From the NCBI GenBank assembly GCA_006386115.1, contig VFIW01000048.1:286007-350006 (forward strand): DNA of 64,000 nucleotides, written 5' to 3'. Shown piece after piece: positions 21,701 to 31,002 of the stretch. The position numbers and the translations under genes were made by a program. The stretch's first letter is position 1; each line of letters begins with the position of its first letter. The DNA comes from Globisporangium splendens (Eukaryota > Oomycota > Peronosporomycetes > Pythiales > Pythiaceae). The notes beneath the pieces are model-generated. The model worked only from the letters and a program-made list of their open reading frames with translations, was not told where the DNA came from and did not search any database.

Positions 21701-23753
21701 CAAGATGTTTGGGGCCAGCCATCTCCGCTGTCCTCGACGAGCTGTTTACGAGAATGCGGTGAGCACCAGGTTCCTGAGGTATTTGGCGGATGCAGATAAT
21801 CAGCAGACCGTTTGGCAGAAACTACACCAGGTGGCGCTTGGTCTGAAGTATCTACATGAGCGGAAAATCATCCTCGGAAAAATCCAGTGCGATGATATCT
21901 GGGTTGGAATGGATGGTCTTGCGAAAATCACTGCATTTGATTTGACTTCAAGGCTCGAGACTTTGCTGAGCGACAAGAAAAGTCTTCGATGGAAATCTCC
22001 TGAGATCGTGAGAGGGAAGAGCACAACCTACGCATCCGACATTTATGCATTCGGCATATACATCGTTGAAGCAGTAATCAGAGGTGCTCCGTGGTCGGGC
22101 GTTGACGATCATGAACTTGAGAGCTGGATTCGATATGGGTTATTGCCTGATCGTCCGGATCAAGTGAGCGGAAATCAGTGGCATCTGGTTCAGACAATGT
22201 GTGCATTTGAGCCACAAAAGCGAGTGTCGATGGGGTATATCGTTGAGCATATGAAACAGTTTGCAGCAGCTGAGCGAGAAAGCAGTTCAATTTCAGGGAG
22301 GTTTCCAAGCAACACCAACTCTTCAAGAGCCTCGTCGAACCTCCACACTTTTGTCGTCCCAAAGCTCGGCTCAAAAATCGAGGATGTCCTGAAAAATTTA
22401 CAAGCCAAGTGTTCCGAGGTTACCGATGGGCATGATATTGTTCTCCACGTACATACGCGACTTGCTAGTGTTCTCAAAACTCTACAAGAGATGCACAAGC
22501 TGCCACAAAATATCGAAGTGGTGAAATTCTGTGATGTCTTGAGCAGTTTCGATGACTTCTTGCGAACTGCCGATTCGGCGACTTCCGTGATCCAGCGATC
22601 CAAAAGCCGGAAAGTGTCGCTGAATGGCAATGTGCTGCACAGAGAAATCGACGATTTGCTGGACTTGCTCAACGTCAGTGACATTGATCCTGTTCACAAG
22701 TGGAGACGTGAAGCTGAAACAAAACCGTCAACAGAGATCAGTCTGCAACGCACGATGCTTGATGAAAATGCTGTGGTGAGTCACGAAAAAGAATCGAGTG
22801 GAGAGGTGAAGTTCTTGCACTTTGAGAGTAGCAAGCTCAATCGAAAATTCGATGCCATTGATACGAAGTTGACCAGGGACAACGCTCGAAGCACAGAACA
22901 CCCTCCTTGGCATATCCCGATCCACGAATTGAAGTACACAAGCAAGAATACTATTGGTGGCGGAGCGTTTGGAAAAGTTTACGGTGCGACATGGCTCGGA
23001 ACGTCCGTGGTCGTCAAGTTCATGGGATACGAAGATGACAACGATGCAGGAAACGAGCAAATGTTTCTTCACGAGCTGCGAATCTGGTATCCGTTGAATC
23101 ACCCGCACGTGATCAAACTACACGGTGCTTGTCATATCGGGAAACGCTTTTTCGTGTGCGAGTACGCCGAAAATGGGACGTTGCGAAACTACTTGCAGCG
23201 CAAAGAGAGCAAAGTGAAAACATGGAAGATGTTGTACGAGATCGCTCTTGGTCTGCAATATCTGCACGAGCAGAACATCGTGCATAACGATCTCAAGGGC
23301 GACAATCTCCTGGTAGGCTCCGACAAAAATGCCAAAATCGCTGACTTTGGGCTGAGCTGTATTCCGAGAAGTGCCGAGGTGAAGATCGACCCCAAGCAGC
23401 AAGGGGCGCAACGATGGAAATCGCCAGAGTATTTACGTGGTGAACGATCTGCTTTGGCGTCCGACGTCTATTCGTTCGGCATGTGCATCTTGGAAGCAGT
23501 GACTTGTGCGTTCCCGTGGGGAAGTGTAGCTGATTGTGCCGTTGTGCGAAAAGTCAAAAAGGGTCTATTGCCTGCTCGTCCCAAGTCAATGAGCCGGGAT
23601 CAGTGGACTTTGATCGAAATGATGTGTGCGAACGATCCATTGCGTCGACTCTCCATCGCATCCGTTGTCGGAAGATTGAGTGAATTTTTGCGAATCGAGG
23701 TGGAGAGCGCAAAGCGAGTCAAGGCAGCTCGAGGACATGGCAAAAAGGCATAA
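18726..23753 (+). CDS. Ankyrin-repeat protein with tandem pseudokinase and TKL-like kinase
   Basis: Single exon, 1675 residues. About 20 ankyrin repeats fill residues 10-740 (recurring GDTPLH...VVxLLLDRGA). A helical region (about 770-925) leads to a first kinase-like domain (about 930-1185). Its glycine loop is unrecognisable, the HRD position reads GKI, the DFG position reads AFD (about 1070), and the downstream SPE and DIYAFG motifs persist, so it is a pseudokinase. A second helical stretch (about 1235-1390) precedes a complete kinase domain (about 1400-1660) with GGGAFGKVY at 1411, Lys1431, HNDLKGDN at 1520-1527 and DFG at 1540. Each helical stretch carries an E-I-D-x-L-L motif and a tryptophan-rich motif before its kinase, suggesting an internal duplication. 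It has no signal peptide or membrane span, so it is probably a cytosolic signalling protein. Confidence 0.88.
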   Translation: MGNPSTLRLQAKRFLLLADENGHLELVRLLLDRGADVNSGDNYGDTPLHMAAKDFEYIDAVRELLNRGASINEQNIYGDTALSEAVDHGFVDIVKLLLDHEDAIDKQKSDRETALAEAAANGNVDIVRLLLDRGTAVDLCDKDGDTPLHKAVMRSYCVMVRNALLDPESTIHCDLDYNEPEELLRMTDEDYTDIVRLLLDRGAAVNLGNNVGDTPLHNAAASTDSIGMVRELLDYGASIDQQNNDGWSALNTAIHSGCADIALLLIESGAAIDLPNNDGDTPLLVAVKDSSCVDVVEELLARGANINHQNRVGATALYHAMVYENDGIVQLLLERGASVTTAKEFGSTPLLVACKYGFADVVALLLDAGADASSKDGYGDTMLLTATRNGHVEAASVLLNRGAAIDSRDSHGRCPLHFASRDGNIAVVDTLLGGGAKVDSADIEGCTPLIMASLNGHDPVVSKLLQVGADANLADSAGRTPLFWAAQNGRFDVVKALLSHNSDVGLEDENGDTPLSIASSMNRLPSAKLLLDRGAAVDSINKSGRTPLHLACDKGYVNMVRMLLGRGANQQSTDESGDSPMHLACLNGHEATAAFLLENGSSTVSRNSSGATPLLAACRNGNPELIKKLLDRDAEPDAADVHGDTPLHCASQCGFLEATSLLVSAGAFLNAVNLNQETALLVAASTGHFGVVRLLLESGAGGQAANGDTVLTYIARWDHVDTVAVLIKGGWLSFSKEVSESQLLPTTLDALAQAGPDMFEFRVMWESVAIRLSDSFAALCQGEDKPAESVIYQYAMVVVRVAKLKVMCEESNMFTRLVSSRKISSSLQDFHTEIDHLLQRAGREPSHKEWKESWERGQNELMELFEKEVNDVEQLQSDLHDPVDRVEAFSLLQYEKREHGDNYSDAQIKLLDLCTEKVLAHLCGESVEVPEWFIPQHEIESGTARVASQRKKSTKRGKWLSSKVMIRDSEASQESFVRDCDTWFQLSHPNVIKMFGASHLRCPRRAVYENAVSTRFLRYLADADNQQTVWQKLHQVALGLKYLHERKIILGKIQCDDIWVGMDGLAKITAFDLTSRLETLLSDKKSLRWKSPEIVRGKSTTYASDIYAFGIYIVEAVIRGAPWSGVDDHELESWIRYGLLPDRPDQVSGNQWHLVQTMCAFEPQKRVSMGYIVEHMKQFAAAERESSSISGRFPSNTNSSRASSNLHTFVVPKLGSKIEDVLKNLQAKCSEVTDGHDIVLHVHTRLASVLKTLQEMHKLPQNIEVVKFCDVLSSFDDFLRTADSATSVIQRSKSRKVSLNGNVLHREIDDLLDLLNVSDIDPVHKWRREAETKPSTEISLQRTMLDENAVVSHEKESSGEVKFLHFESSKLNRKFDAIDTKLTRDNARSTEHPPWHIPIHELKYTSKNTIGGGAFGKVYGATWLGTSVVVKFMGYEDDNDAGNEQMFLHELRIWYPLNHPHVIKLHGACHIGKRFFVCEYAENGTLRNYLQRKESKVKTWKMLYEIALGLQYLHEQNIVHNDLKGDNLLVGSDKNAKIADFGLSCIPRSAEVKIDPKQQGAQRWKSPEYLRGERSALASDVYSFGMCILEAVTCAFPWGSVADCAVVRKVKKGLLPARPKSMSRDQWTLIEMMCANDPLRRLSIASVVGRLSEFLRIEVESAKRVKAARGHGKKA

Positions 23754-23854
23754 CTCACTTTTACCGTAAAGTGAGTCGCTGCCAGTAGCTTTAAGCTTTA
23801 TTTCTCACCGTAGCTCAAATTACCACCTGCCAGCACGAATTATTTCACGAACAC

Positions 23855-23970
23855 GTTTTGCCATTTATGGTTTCATCGCGTGCTGTTAGAAACCCGAGGC
23901 TGTTCATGCAAGCTAAAGTGGTTCTCCGTGCTGACACCCAACTGTGCTGTTCTTATTTGCTGCATCCACT
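23855..23970 (+). repeat. 116 bp direct repeat, downstream copy
   Basis: Second copy of the repeat seen at 18353-18468, with about seven mismatches. It overlaps the 3' end of the transporter gene: the last few codons and the stop codon of that minus-strand gene (23953-23970) are inside the repeat. Confidence 0.85.
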
Positions 23971-25764
23971 GCCACCAGCAAGCCGCAAACACGCAGTCGG
24001 TGGGAAAATCGACAGCAAATTGGCCGCAGTGGACCAGATCAGCGCAAACATGCCGATCACAACCGCAACCACGCCACCCGAAACACTGTGGCGTGCTTTG
24101 CGTTTCAAAATCTGAGTCTCTCGCTTCTGTCGTGGGAGTAGCACAAGCCAGCCGAGCGACAGTATCTTCATCGCATATGCAATCAGGAACGTCCAGGTCA
24201 CTTGCCACCGCACGTGCGTCGTATCGCTGACAATATCGTCGACACTGACATCAAACAGCGCATTCACGTTCTTCGAAATGCACGAGGCAAAGGGCATGCT
24301 CAGGTTCGCTATCGTTGTCAAGAGACCATAGACTGCAGCCTCGTTGCCGAGTTCGGCCATTTCCACAACGATAAAGGTCGATACGAGGAAATTCATGGCC
24401 GCAGGCAACTCCTCCAAGATCGGTGTGCCCAGCCAGAACCACTGGCTGCGCACGACATTCCAGATCGTGAGAAAGCCCAAGATCGCGTCGATCGCGATGA
24501 CACTCAGCACCGTTGACGCGATCACGACGCGCCAGTCCCACTGCAGTCCGATTTTCTTGGTCATGTACAGTGCAGTGCTGAACACGCAGAGTCCCAATAC
24601 ACTGAACAAGCTCTCGTTCAAAGGACGCACGTGTGCCCAGTACCGCTGGATCGGGTCCCCTGCTGTGATCGTGAATCCGTCAAAGATTCCGCTAAAAAAG
24701 CGATACGCCATGACCTGCAGCATCGCCGTGTTCTTAACGAGCTCCCACAGTTGCAGCATGTATTTGCGAAACGATGGCCGTTGCTTCACTGGCGGCTCGG
24801 CGATAAACCACACAGCTGCTGGAATCGCTGACAGGCTCACGAGCACACAGATCAGCATGAGCTGCGCCATGTTGAACGACCAGTCGAAACTACCACCGTA
24901 GTCCACACCGTTCAGCCCAAAGCCAACCAGAAGTGCAGCGAGAATCATCGCGATGCTGCGCACGAGATAGATCGTCGACTGGATGTTACCGCGTATGTGC
25001 TCAGGCTCGCGCTGTGCAAGTTCCACGACAATGCCATCCGATGCAACGTCTGCGATCAAATAGCCGCAGCTTGCAAGCATCATCATCACGATGTAGAGCG
25101 CTCCCGAGTCTGGAGCTTGCCAGTTGATGCGTCCGACAAGGTCATTGCGCGAGATCGATGTCAGATCTTTGCTGCGAAGCGTGCGGTCCATGTAGAACGG
25201 CGGGACTTGGTGCACAAACACAAGCACGAGCAACATCGTACAGCACACCAACCAGCCGATCACCATGTAGGCGCGGCGGCGCGAGTGCCACACGGGAAAG
25301 CAGTCCGAGAGGATCCCGACAAGCACTTTGCACGACCAAGGTAACGACAGCAGCACCCGAGCCGAGAGCGTCTGGTATCCATTCATGTGCAGGTAGTTGT
25401 TGAGGAATGGGTACACCGTGCGTGGAAGTGAGCCATACAGCACACCAATCGCTGCGTACTGCACGAGCAAGCCAATGTGCTGCTTGCTGCACAAGTTCGG
25501 CGCCTCGCCTTCGCGCAACGCACCTCCGTTGTCGATTTCATAGTCACTGGCACGGAGTTCGTCTTTCTTTGGAGTCTTCTCTCCCGTGTCAATCCCTGGT
25601 GTCGTAGTCTTAATGCCGGTTTGAGCATCCATTGGATTACTCACAAGCGACACGTGGCGATCGTCCAACTCGCCTTCTTGATCCACTTCGCTCGTGTGCA
25701 CGGAACTCACAAACGAGAGCCGATAGAGTCGTGCCGCAGCTTGGGTGTCTTCTTGAGTGTTCAT
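23953..25764 (-). CDS. Folate-biopterin (BT1) family transporter
   Basis: Single exon, 603 residues from MNTQED. The hydrophilic acidic N-terminus (about 95 residues) is followed by around 12 membrane segments of the major facilitator type. The first pair reads LLVQYAAIGVLYGSLPRTVYP and is followed by SLPWSCKVLVGILSDCFPVW and RRRAYMVIGW, a characteristic BT1/FBT signature (trypanosomatid folate-biopterin transporters; greatly expanded in oomycetes). It probably moves pterins, folates or S-adenosylmethionine across the plasma membrane; the substrate cannot be deduced. The longer frame to 25800 begins with a non-ATG codon, so 25764 is chosen. A sequence resembling an Inr-FPR promoter (GCATTCGTGAACTTGC) sits about 30 bases upstream of that ATG. 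Confidence 0.85.
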   Translation of the reverse strand: MNTQEDTQAAARLYRLSFVSSVHTSEVDQEGELDDRHVSLVSNPMDAQTGIKTTTPGIDTGEKTPKKDELRASDYEIDNGGALREGEAPNLCSKQHIGLLVQYAAIGVLYGSLPRTVYPFLNNYLHMNGYQTLSARVLLSLPWSCKVLVGILSDCFPVWHSRRRAYMVIGWLVCCTMLLVLVFVHQVPPFYMDRTLRSKDLTSISRNDLVGRINWQAPDSGALYIVMMMLASCGYLIADVASDGIVVELAQREPEHIRGNIQSTIYLVRSIAMILAALLVGFGLNGVDYGGSFDWSFNMAQLMLICVLVSLSAIPAAVWFIAEPPVKQRPSFRKYMLQLWELVKNTAMLQVMAYRFFSGIFDGFTITAGDPIQRYWAHVRPLNESLFSVLGLCVFSTALYMTKKIGLQWDWRVVIASTVLSVIAIDAILGFLTIWNVVRSQWFWLGTPILEELPAAMNFLVSTFIVVEMAELGNEAAVYGLLTTIANLSMPFASCISKNVNALFDVSVDDIVSDTTHVRWQVTWTFLIAYAMKILSLGWLVLLPRQKRETQILKRKARHSVSGGVVAVVIGMFALIWSTAANLLSIFPPTACLRLAGGSGCSK

Positions 25765-26317
25765 CCCCAGGTGTGCTTTTGGACTGGAACGCAAGTTCAC
25801 GAATGCAATGGGTGGGAGAACGACAATGTGGGGGTGACTTGTACAATGGTTTCTCCTTCCTCACTTTCTTCCTCTCTGTCCATCCATCCATCCATCGACG
25901 GCCAGATCGGTACCCCCAACTGGATGATGTGGGCATTCTTCTGGGACTTGCGTGAGGTAGCGGTAGGTGTATGAAAACAAACAACTCGGTAAACTCACCG
26001 CTACAGTATATGAGGTTTGCCGAGTTTCAAAAATCTGGGATGACGATGAGGTGTCGTCACTCAATGGGAAACTTTGACTTGGTGAACCCAATCAACTGTT
26101 TAGGGAAGTCAATCGCAGAGCAAAAACGACTTCATCAAATCACCAACATCAATTACTTTGTTCCTACCTAAACGCAACTCATGCACTGGGAATCCACAGT
26201 AAAATCCTCAATGCGCCAAAACTGAAACACTAAAGTGCTACCAGCAGTTTGTACTTCAAACGGGTTCACGAGATTCCGACATCAAGAGTATAGCCCCGAC
26301 AAACATCGTCATAAGCA
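25765..26317. other. Intergenic region left of the inverted repeat
   Basis: Between the transporter start and the outer end of the left repeat arm. It contains a short run of CCAT units near 25881-25898. No gene is supported. Confidence 0.5.
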
Positions 26318-26362
26318 TCTGGATGCAACTAGCATGGGAAAGAGAGAGAAGATGCACCCACC

Positions 26363-27469
26363 TTACGCCAGGTTCGGGTACACGTTGTGCGTGTTGATGA
26401 TGCTGCACGCCGAGCTGGCGCCGTTGCGCTTGAGGTTGATGAAGCCGCTGTTTCCCCACGACGTACCCCACTGGTTCTTGAGCTTGAACGACGTGGCGTC
26501 GTAGCCGACAGCGAGCACGGCGTGGTCCAAGGCCGTGGTCGAGCACGACGACACGACTCCACTGGTGTACTGCTTCCAGGCCGTGTTGCCAGCAGCAACG
26601 GCGACAGCGACAGGCTGCTTGGTGATCGCCGTGATGAGCGCGGTTTCCGACGAAGACACGGTGGTCACCGACGAGATGGAGAGCGTCTTGGCCGTGCACG
26701 ACGACGTGCTGCAGGTTCCCGTGGTGCCGGTCGTGCCAGACTTGTACGGGTACGAGGCAGCGGTACAGATGGAGCCCTTGCTCTTGATGTACTGGAGCGC
26801 CCACAACGGCCAGCCACCGTCGCAACCGCTCGAGGTCGGGTCGCAACTGGTGACCTGTTGCTCCGAGAACAACTGGAGAGCGCCGTTCTTCAAGCAGTTG
26901 GCCGACTCGAGCGCACCGACCGACGAGAATGCCCAGCACGAGCCGCAGTTGCCTTGGTCCTTGACACCGGCGACACAGCCCGACGTGGTCCAGTCCAGCG
27001 TGGTAGCGAGCTTGCGCAGGTTGCCTTGAGGCTGGTCGATGGTGACAGTGGTGGCGTTGGTGGCGGCGAGCGCGTTGAGACCGCCGACCGTGGCCGACGA
27101 GCGCTTGACGTACTGCGCGAACTCCTCGTCGGTCATGAGCGTGAATGGCGTGTTGACGGAGAAGGTGGCTTCTGGGTTGGCCTTTTCGGCTTCGGCGATG
27201 CTCAGCTTGGTGAGGAAGAAGCGCTTGAGGTGTTCAGCGTTCGGCGCGTCGACAGACTCGATGGTCATGTCACCGCCAGTCGAGGACTCCTTGTAGTATC
27301 CGTTCTTCTTGGCGACCTGACCGGCGACACTGTCCTTCCACTGGGCGAGTTCCTCGGCGATGGAGGCTTGTTCGCGGAGGAATCGCTGGTGGTGTTCGGC
27401 CGGGATGTCGATGGCGTTGGCCGTGGCGGCGGCGATAGCAGCGAAGGCGAGGACGGCGGTGGTCTTCAT
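26363..27469 (-). CDS. Secreted papain-like cysteine protease (C1A), copy 1
   Basis: Single exon, 368 residues. Signal peptide MKTTAVLAFAAIAAATANA; propeptide to about residue 150, containing an FNxNTPFTxMTDEEF-like I29 inhibitor segment. The mature enzyme has oxyanion Gln172, catalytic Cys178 in GNCGSCWAF, a SGCDGG motif, His316 in LDHAVLAVGYD and Asn332 in KNQWGTSWG. It is a complete, presumably active peptidase C1A exported for extracellular protein digestion or host interaction. The protein is identical to copy 2 at 29896-31002, transcribed divergently from it across a 1.44 kb spacer plus repeat-arm promoters. Confidence 0.94.
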   Translation of the reverse strand: MKTTAVLAFAAIAAATANAIDIPAEHHQRFLREQASIAEELAQWKDSVAGQVAKKNGYYKESSTGGDMTIESVDAPNAEHLKRFFLTKLSIAEAEKANPEATFSVNTPFTLMTDEEFAQYVKRSSATVGGLNALAATNATTVTIDQPQGNLRKLATTLDWTTSGCVAGVKDQGNCGSCWAFSSVGALESANCLKNGALQLFSEQQVTSCDPTSSGCDGGWPLWALQYIKSKGSICTAASYPYKSGTTGTTGTCSTSSCTAKTLSISSVTTVSSSETALITAITKQPVAVAVAAGNTAWKQYTSGVVSSCSTTALDHAVLAVGYDATSFKLKNQWGTSWGNSGFINLKRNGASSACSIINTHNVYPNLA

Positions 27470-27530
27470 GGCAGCTTGACTTGACTTTGCCTTGAGGTGG
27501 TGGTGGTGGTGACTGGACTTGCTTTGAAGC

Positions 27531-27547
27531 TGGCAAATTTGTGAATG
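27531..27547 (-). promoter_or_regulatory. Oomycete Inr-FPR core promoter, protease copy 1
   Basis: Mirror image of the element at 29818-29834 (TCATTCACAAATTTGCC on the minus strand), about 60 bases upstream of the start codon. Confidence 0.65.
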
Positions 27548-27960
27548 AGGTTGCCGATGGTCGGCTTTGATGAAGGAGCGAATAGTTGGTGCGTCTGGGG
27601 CTACTCGTGAGGGTCTCTCTCTCTCTCTTCACGAGAGTGTTGTGAATGAGAACGGGGAGACGCGCCTCTATTGTGTTGTAATCAAGGGCTGAGTGAGAAA
27701 GATGTGTTGATGTCCCTTGCTATCAGCTCCCGACTGTGGTGCATGTGTGAAGGTGGTTTGCGGATGATGTTCGGGATCGCGCACTCCCTCAATGATCAGG
27801 CAACTGTCACTGGGGACGATCCGCATTCGTCTGGTTAGGATGTGCTCAGATGTTGTGGCATGTCGTCCCACCATCGGCATTGTCCAGTACAGTTGATGAA
27901 GCACAGAGTGTCTCTCTTATACCACTCGTGTTTCGATCAGGAGACAATCAGCGCTTTGTT

Positions 27961-29404
27961 TTCTAAGAGCGACTAGATCGCTCAGCAGCACGGGTGCGCT
28001 GACAGGGATATGTGAGATTGCAGACGGAAGGAAGTGCTTGTCGGACATGACGCCGGGTGTGAGTGTTTCGTTTCGCTTTCTGAGCCGATCACCAAATCAG
28101 TCATGTGCTGTGGCAAATGTATTCGAAAGGATACAATCGTTGAGCTCCGTTAAGTACGGTACACTCAAAGATTGCTTGCGTATCTTTTTTGTACAGATGT
28201 CTTTCACATAACTTTACCTTCTTAACAACACTATTGCATTCGAATAATTCGTATTTGCTGGTTAGTGTAAACCTATTATTTGCTATACATAGCATACATA
28301 TCATTATAAGAGGCGATCTTGATGTTTGAAGTCAAGTCAGGATTATCAGATGAGACGGTGTGATGCGCATCAAAATCAGACGACGTTGCTGACCGTGTCT
28401 GGCATTTGGCAGCTACACCCTGAGAAGCCACATACAGAAGTCGTTCTCTCTCCACCCCTTTGGCATTTGCGTCTTTCCTTCTTTTCCTTGTTCATCTGAG
28501 TTGAAGTCGTCTGTTCTCATCGAAAACAGCAGCAAGCAAACTGAAGCAGCATTTCTGTCCCACACTGTGCATCAAGAACAGGGGACTTGGACGGGATCGT
28601 GAAGTTGCTTTGACAAGTCTGTTGGTAACTTTATTTGGACTGAGAATCGTCGTGTCTGGAAAAAGTGGAACTTGAGGCGTCAAGCAGGAGCATTCTGTTT
28701 CTTGGGTGCTATGCAAACCTGATACAGCTCGGATACGTGCTTTTGACGCCACACAGAAGCGATAACGCGCCAAACCAAAAGTGGCATGTCATTGTGACTG
28801 GTGTGCCCAAAGCCGACCCTTCTTACCGTATCCAGGTTCCGCCGTGGAGGCGGGCGCCAGTGTATCCTTCCCCCTCGATCTTTGACTGTCTTCATAATCA
28901 GCATCAGAAGTCATCTATTCCGTGCACGGTGGCACACCCGTCCGCAGCTGCAGATGAACTTATCATTTAGGATCCGCTATGTCGGGCACACGGTGATGTC
29001 AATATTGCTTCAAGATACACACAATTTCGACTCAACAGAAGGCAAAAGCATCCGCATGACTTTGTGTCGTTACTCCCCACTAAAGATCTGGAACATGAAG
29101 TATACTTGCAAGCGTCCACCCGCGCGAGGTTTGGGTGGAGTTCCATGCTTGGGTCCATACTCAACTGCAACGCGTTCGCTCCGAGATATGCTCGGATTGT
29201 TGTCATCGCCATGGGTACAAGACGAGCGATCTAAAACTTGCTGTCATCCAACAGGTTCTGACGATTGAAAAATGAAACTCATCCCCGGATCACCATCAGC
29301 GGCGGTATGATGAGCGCATCCTCGTGTCCGTGCGTGGGTTTTGAACCCGATGGCATTTTGTTGATCTGAGAATGGATCGGAGCGATGGACCCTCACATCA
29401 CCCG
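27961..29404. other. Unique spacer of the inverted repeat
   Basis: 1444 bp between the two repeat arms, asymmetric and without a recognisable gene. Short open frames (for example 28801-29268) lack domain motifs. As the shared upstream region of two divergent protease genes it may hold regulatory sites. Confidence 0.6.
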
Positions 29405-29817
29405 AACAAAGCGCTGATTGTCTCCTGATCGAAACACGAGTGGTATAAGAGAGACACTCTGTGCTTCATCAACTGTACTGGACAATGCCGATGGTGGGAC
29501 GACATGCCACAACATCTGAGCACATCCTAACCAGACGAATGCGGATCGTCCCCAGTGACAGTTGCCTGATCATTGAGGGAGTGCGCGATCCCGAACATCA
29601 TCCGCAAACCACCTTCACACATGCACCACAGTCGGGAGCTGATAGCAAGGGACATCAACACATCTTTCTCACTCAGCCCTTGATTACAACACAATAGAGG
29701 CGCGTCTCCCCGTTCTCATTCACAACACTCTCGTGAAGAGAGAGAGAGAGACCCTCACGAGTAGCCCCAGACGCACCAACTATTCGCTCCTTCATCAAAG
29801 CCGACCATCGGCAACCT

Positions 29818-29834
29818 CATTCACAAATTTGCCA
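29818..29834 (+). promoter_or_regulatory. Oomycete Inr-FPR core promoter, protease copy 2
   Basis: TCATTCACAAATTTGCC matches the oomycete initiator plus FPR arrangement and lies 62 bases upstream of ATG 29896. Confidence 0.7.
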
Positions 29835-29895
29835 GCTTCAAAGCAAGTCCAGTCACCACCACCACCACCTCAAGGCAAAGTCAAGTCAAGCTGCC

Positions 29896-31002
29896 ATGAA
29901 GACCACCGCCGTCCTCGCCTTCGCTGCTATCGCCGCCGCCACGGCCAACGCCATCGACATCCCGGCCGAACACCACCAGCGATTCCTCCGCGAACAAGCC
30001 TCCATCGCCGAGGAACTCGCCCAGTGGAAGGACAGTGTCGCCGGTCAGGTCGCCAAGAAGAACGGATACTACAAGGAGTCCTCGACTGGCGGTGACATGA
30101 CCATCGAGTCTGTCGACGCGCCGAACGCTGAACACCTCAAGCGCTTCTTCCTCACCAAGCTGAGCATCGCCGAAGCCGAAAAGGCCAACCCAGAAGCCAC
30201 CTTCTCCGTCAACACGCCATTCACGCTCATGACCGACGAGGAGTTCGCGCAGTACGTCAAGCGCTCGTCGGCCACGGTCGGCGGTCTCAACGCGCTCGCC
30301 GCCACCAACGCCACCACTGTCACCATCGACCAGCCTCAAGGCAACCTGCGCAAGCTCGCTACCACGCTGGACTGGACCACGTCGGGCTGTGTCGCCGGTG
30401 TCAAGGACCAAGGCAACTGCGGCTCGTGCTGGGCATTCTCGTCGGTCGGTGCGCTCGAGTCGGCCAACTGCTTGAAGAACGGCGCTCTCCAGTTGTTCTC
30501 GGAGCAACAGGTCACCAGTTGCGACCCGACCTCGAGCGGTTGCGACGGTGGCTGGCCGTTGTGGGCGCTCCAGTACATCAAGAGCAAGGGCTCCATCTGT
30601 ACCGCTGCCTCGTACCCGTACAAGTCTGGCACGACCGGCACCACGGGAACCTGCAGCACGTCGTCGTGCACGGCCAAGACGCTCTCCATCTCGTCGGTGA
30701 CCACCGTGTCTTCGTCGGAAACCGCGCTCATCACGGCGATCACCAAGCAGCCTGTCGCTGTCGCCGTTGCTGCTGGCAACACGGCCTGGAAGCAGTACAC
30801 CAGTGGAGTCGTGTCGTCGTGCTCGACCACGGCCTTGGACCACGCCGTGCTCGCTGTCGGCTACGACGCCACGTCGTTCAAGCTCAAGAACCAGTGGGGT
30901 ACGTCGTGGGGAAACAGCGGCTTCATCAACCTCAAGCGCAACGGCGCCAGCTCGGCGTGCAGCATCATCAACACGCACAACGTGTACCCGAACCTGGCGT
31001 AA
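29896..31002 (+). CDS. Secreted papain-like cysteine protease (C1A), copy 2
   Basis: Protein identical to copy 1: 368 residues, signal peptide of 19 residues, inhibitory propeptide, catalytic Cys178 (codon 30427-30429), His316 (30841-30843) and Asn332 (30889-30891). Intact and intronless, with its own core promoter and the same 5' and short 3' flanks as copy 1. Identity even at synonymous and flanking sites points to a very recent inverted duplication, ongoing arm-to-arm conversion, or an assembly fold-back. Confidence 0.94.
   Translation: MKTTAVLAFAAIAAATANAIDIPAEHHQRFLREQASIAEELAQWKDSVAGQVAKKNGYYKESSTGGDMTIESVDAPNAEHLKRFFLTKLSIAEAEKANPEATFSVNTPFTLMTDEEFAQYVKRSSATVGGLNALAATNATTVTIDQPQGNLRKLATTLDWTTSGCVAGVKDQGNCGSCWAFSSVGALESANCLKNGALQLFSEQQVTSCDPTSSGCDGGWPLWALQYIKSKGSICTAASYPYKSGTTGTTGTCSTSSCTAKTLSISSVTTVSSSETALITAITKQPVAVAVAAGNTAWKQYTSGVVSSCSTTALDHAVLAVGYDATSFKLKNQWGTSWGNSGFINLKRNGASSACSIINTHNVYPNLA

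Larger units (their letters stand above)
26318..27960 (-). repeat. Left arm of 1.64 kb inverted repeat
   Basis: Reverse complement of 29405-31047. Paired coordinates sum to 57365 throughout (for example ATG 27469 with 29896, stop 26363 with 31002). Every segment compared is identical except one base just after the stop codon (near 26361/31004). The arm carries the whole protease gene plus about 490 bp upstream. Confidence 0.93.

Noticed and set aside
28801..29268. 155-codon frame in the palindrome spacer
   Set aside because: No domain and not mirrored on the other side; treated as noncoding spacer.
29881..30978. 365-codon antisense frames across the protease genes (also 26387-27484)
   Set aside because: Mirror frames of the GC3-rich protease coding strand with no recognisable motif.
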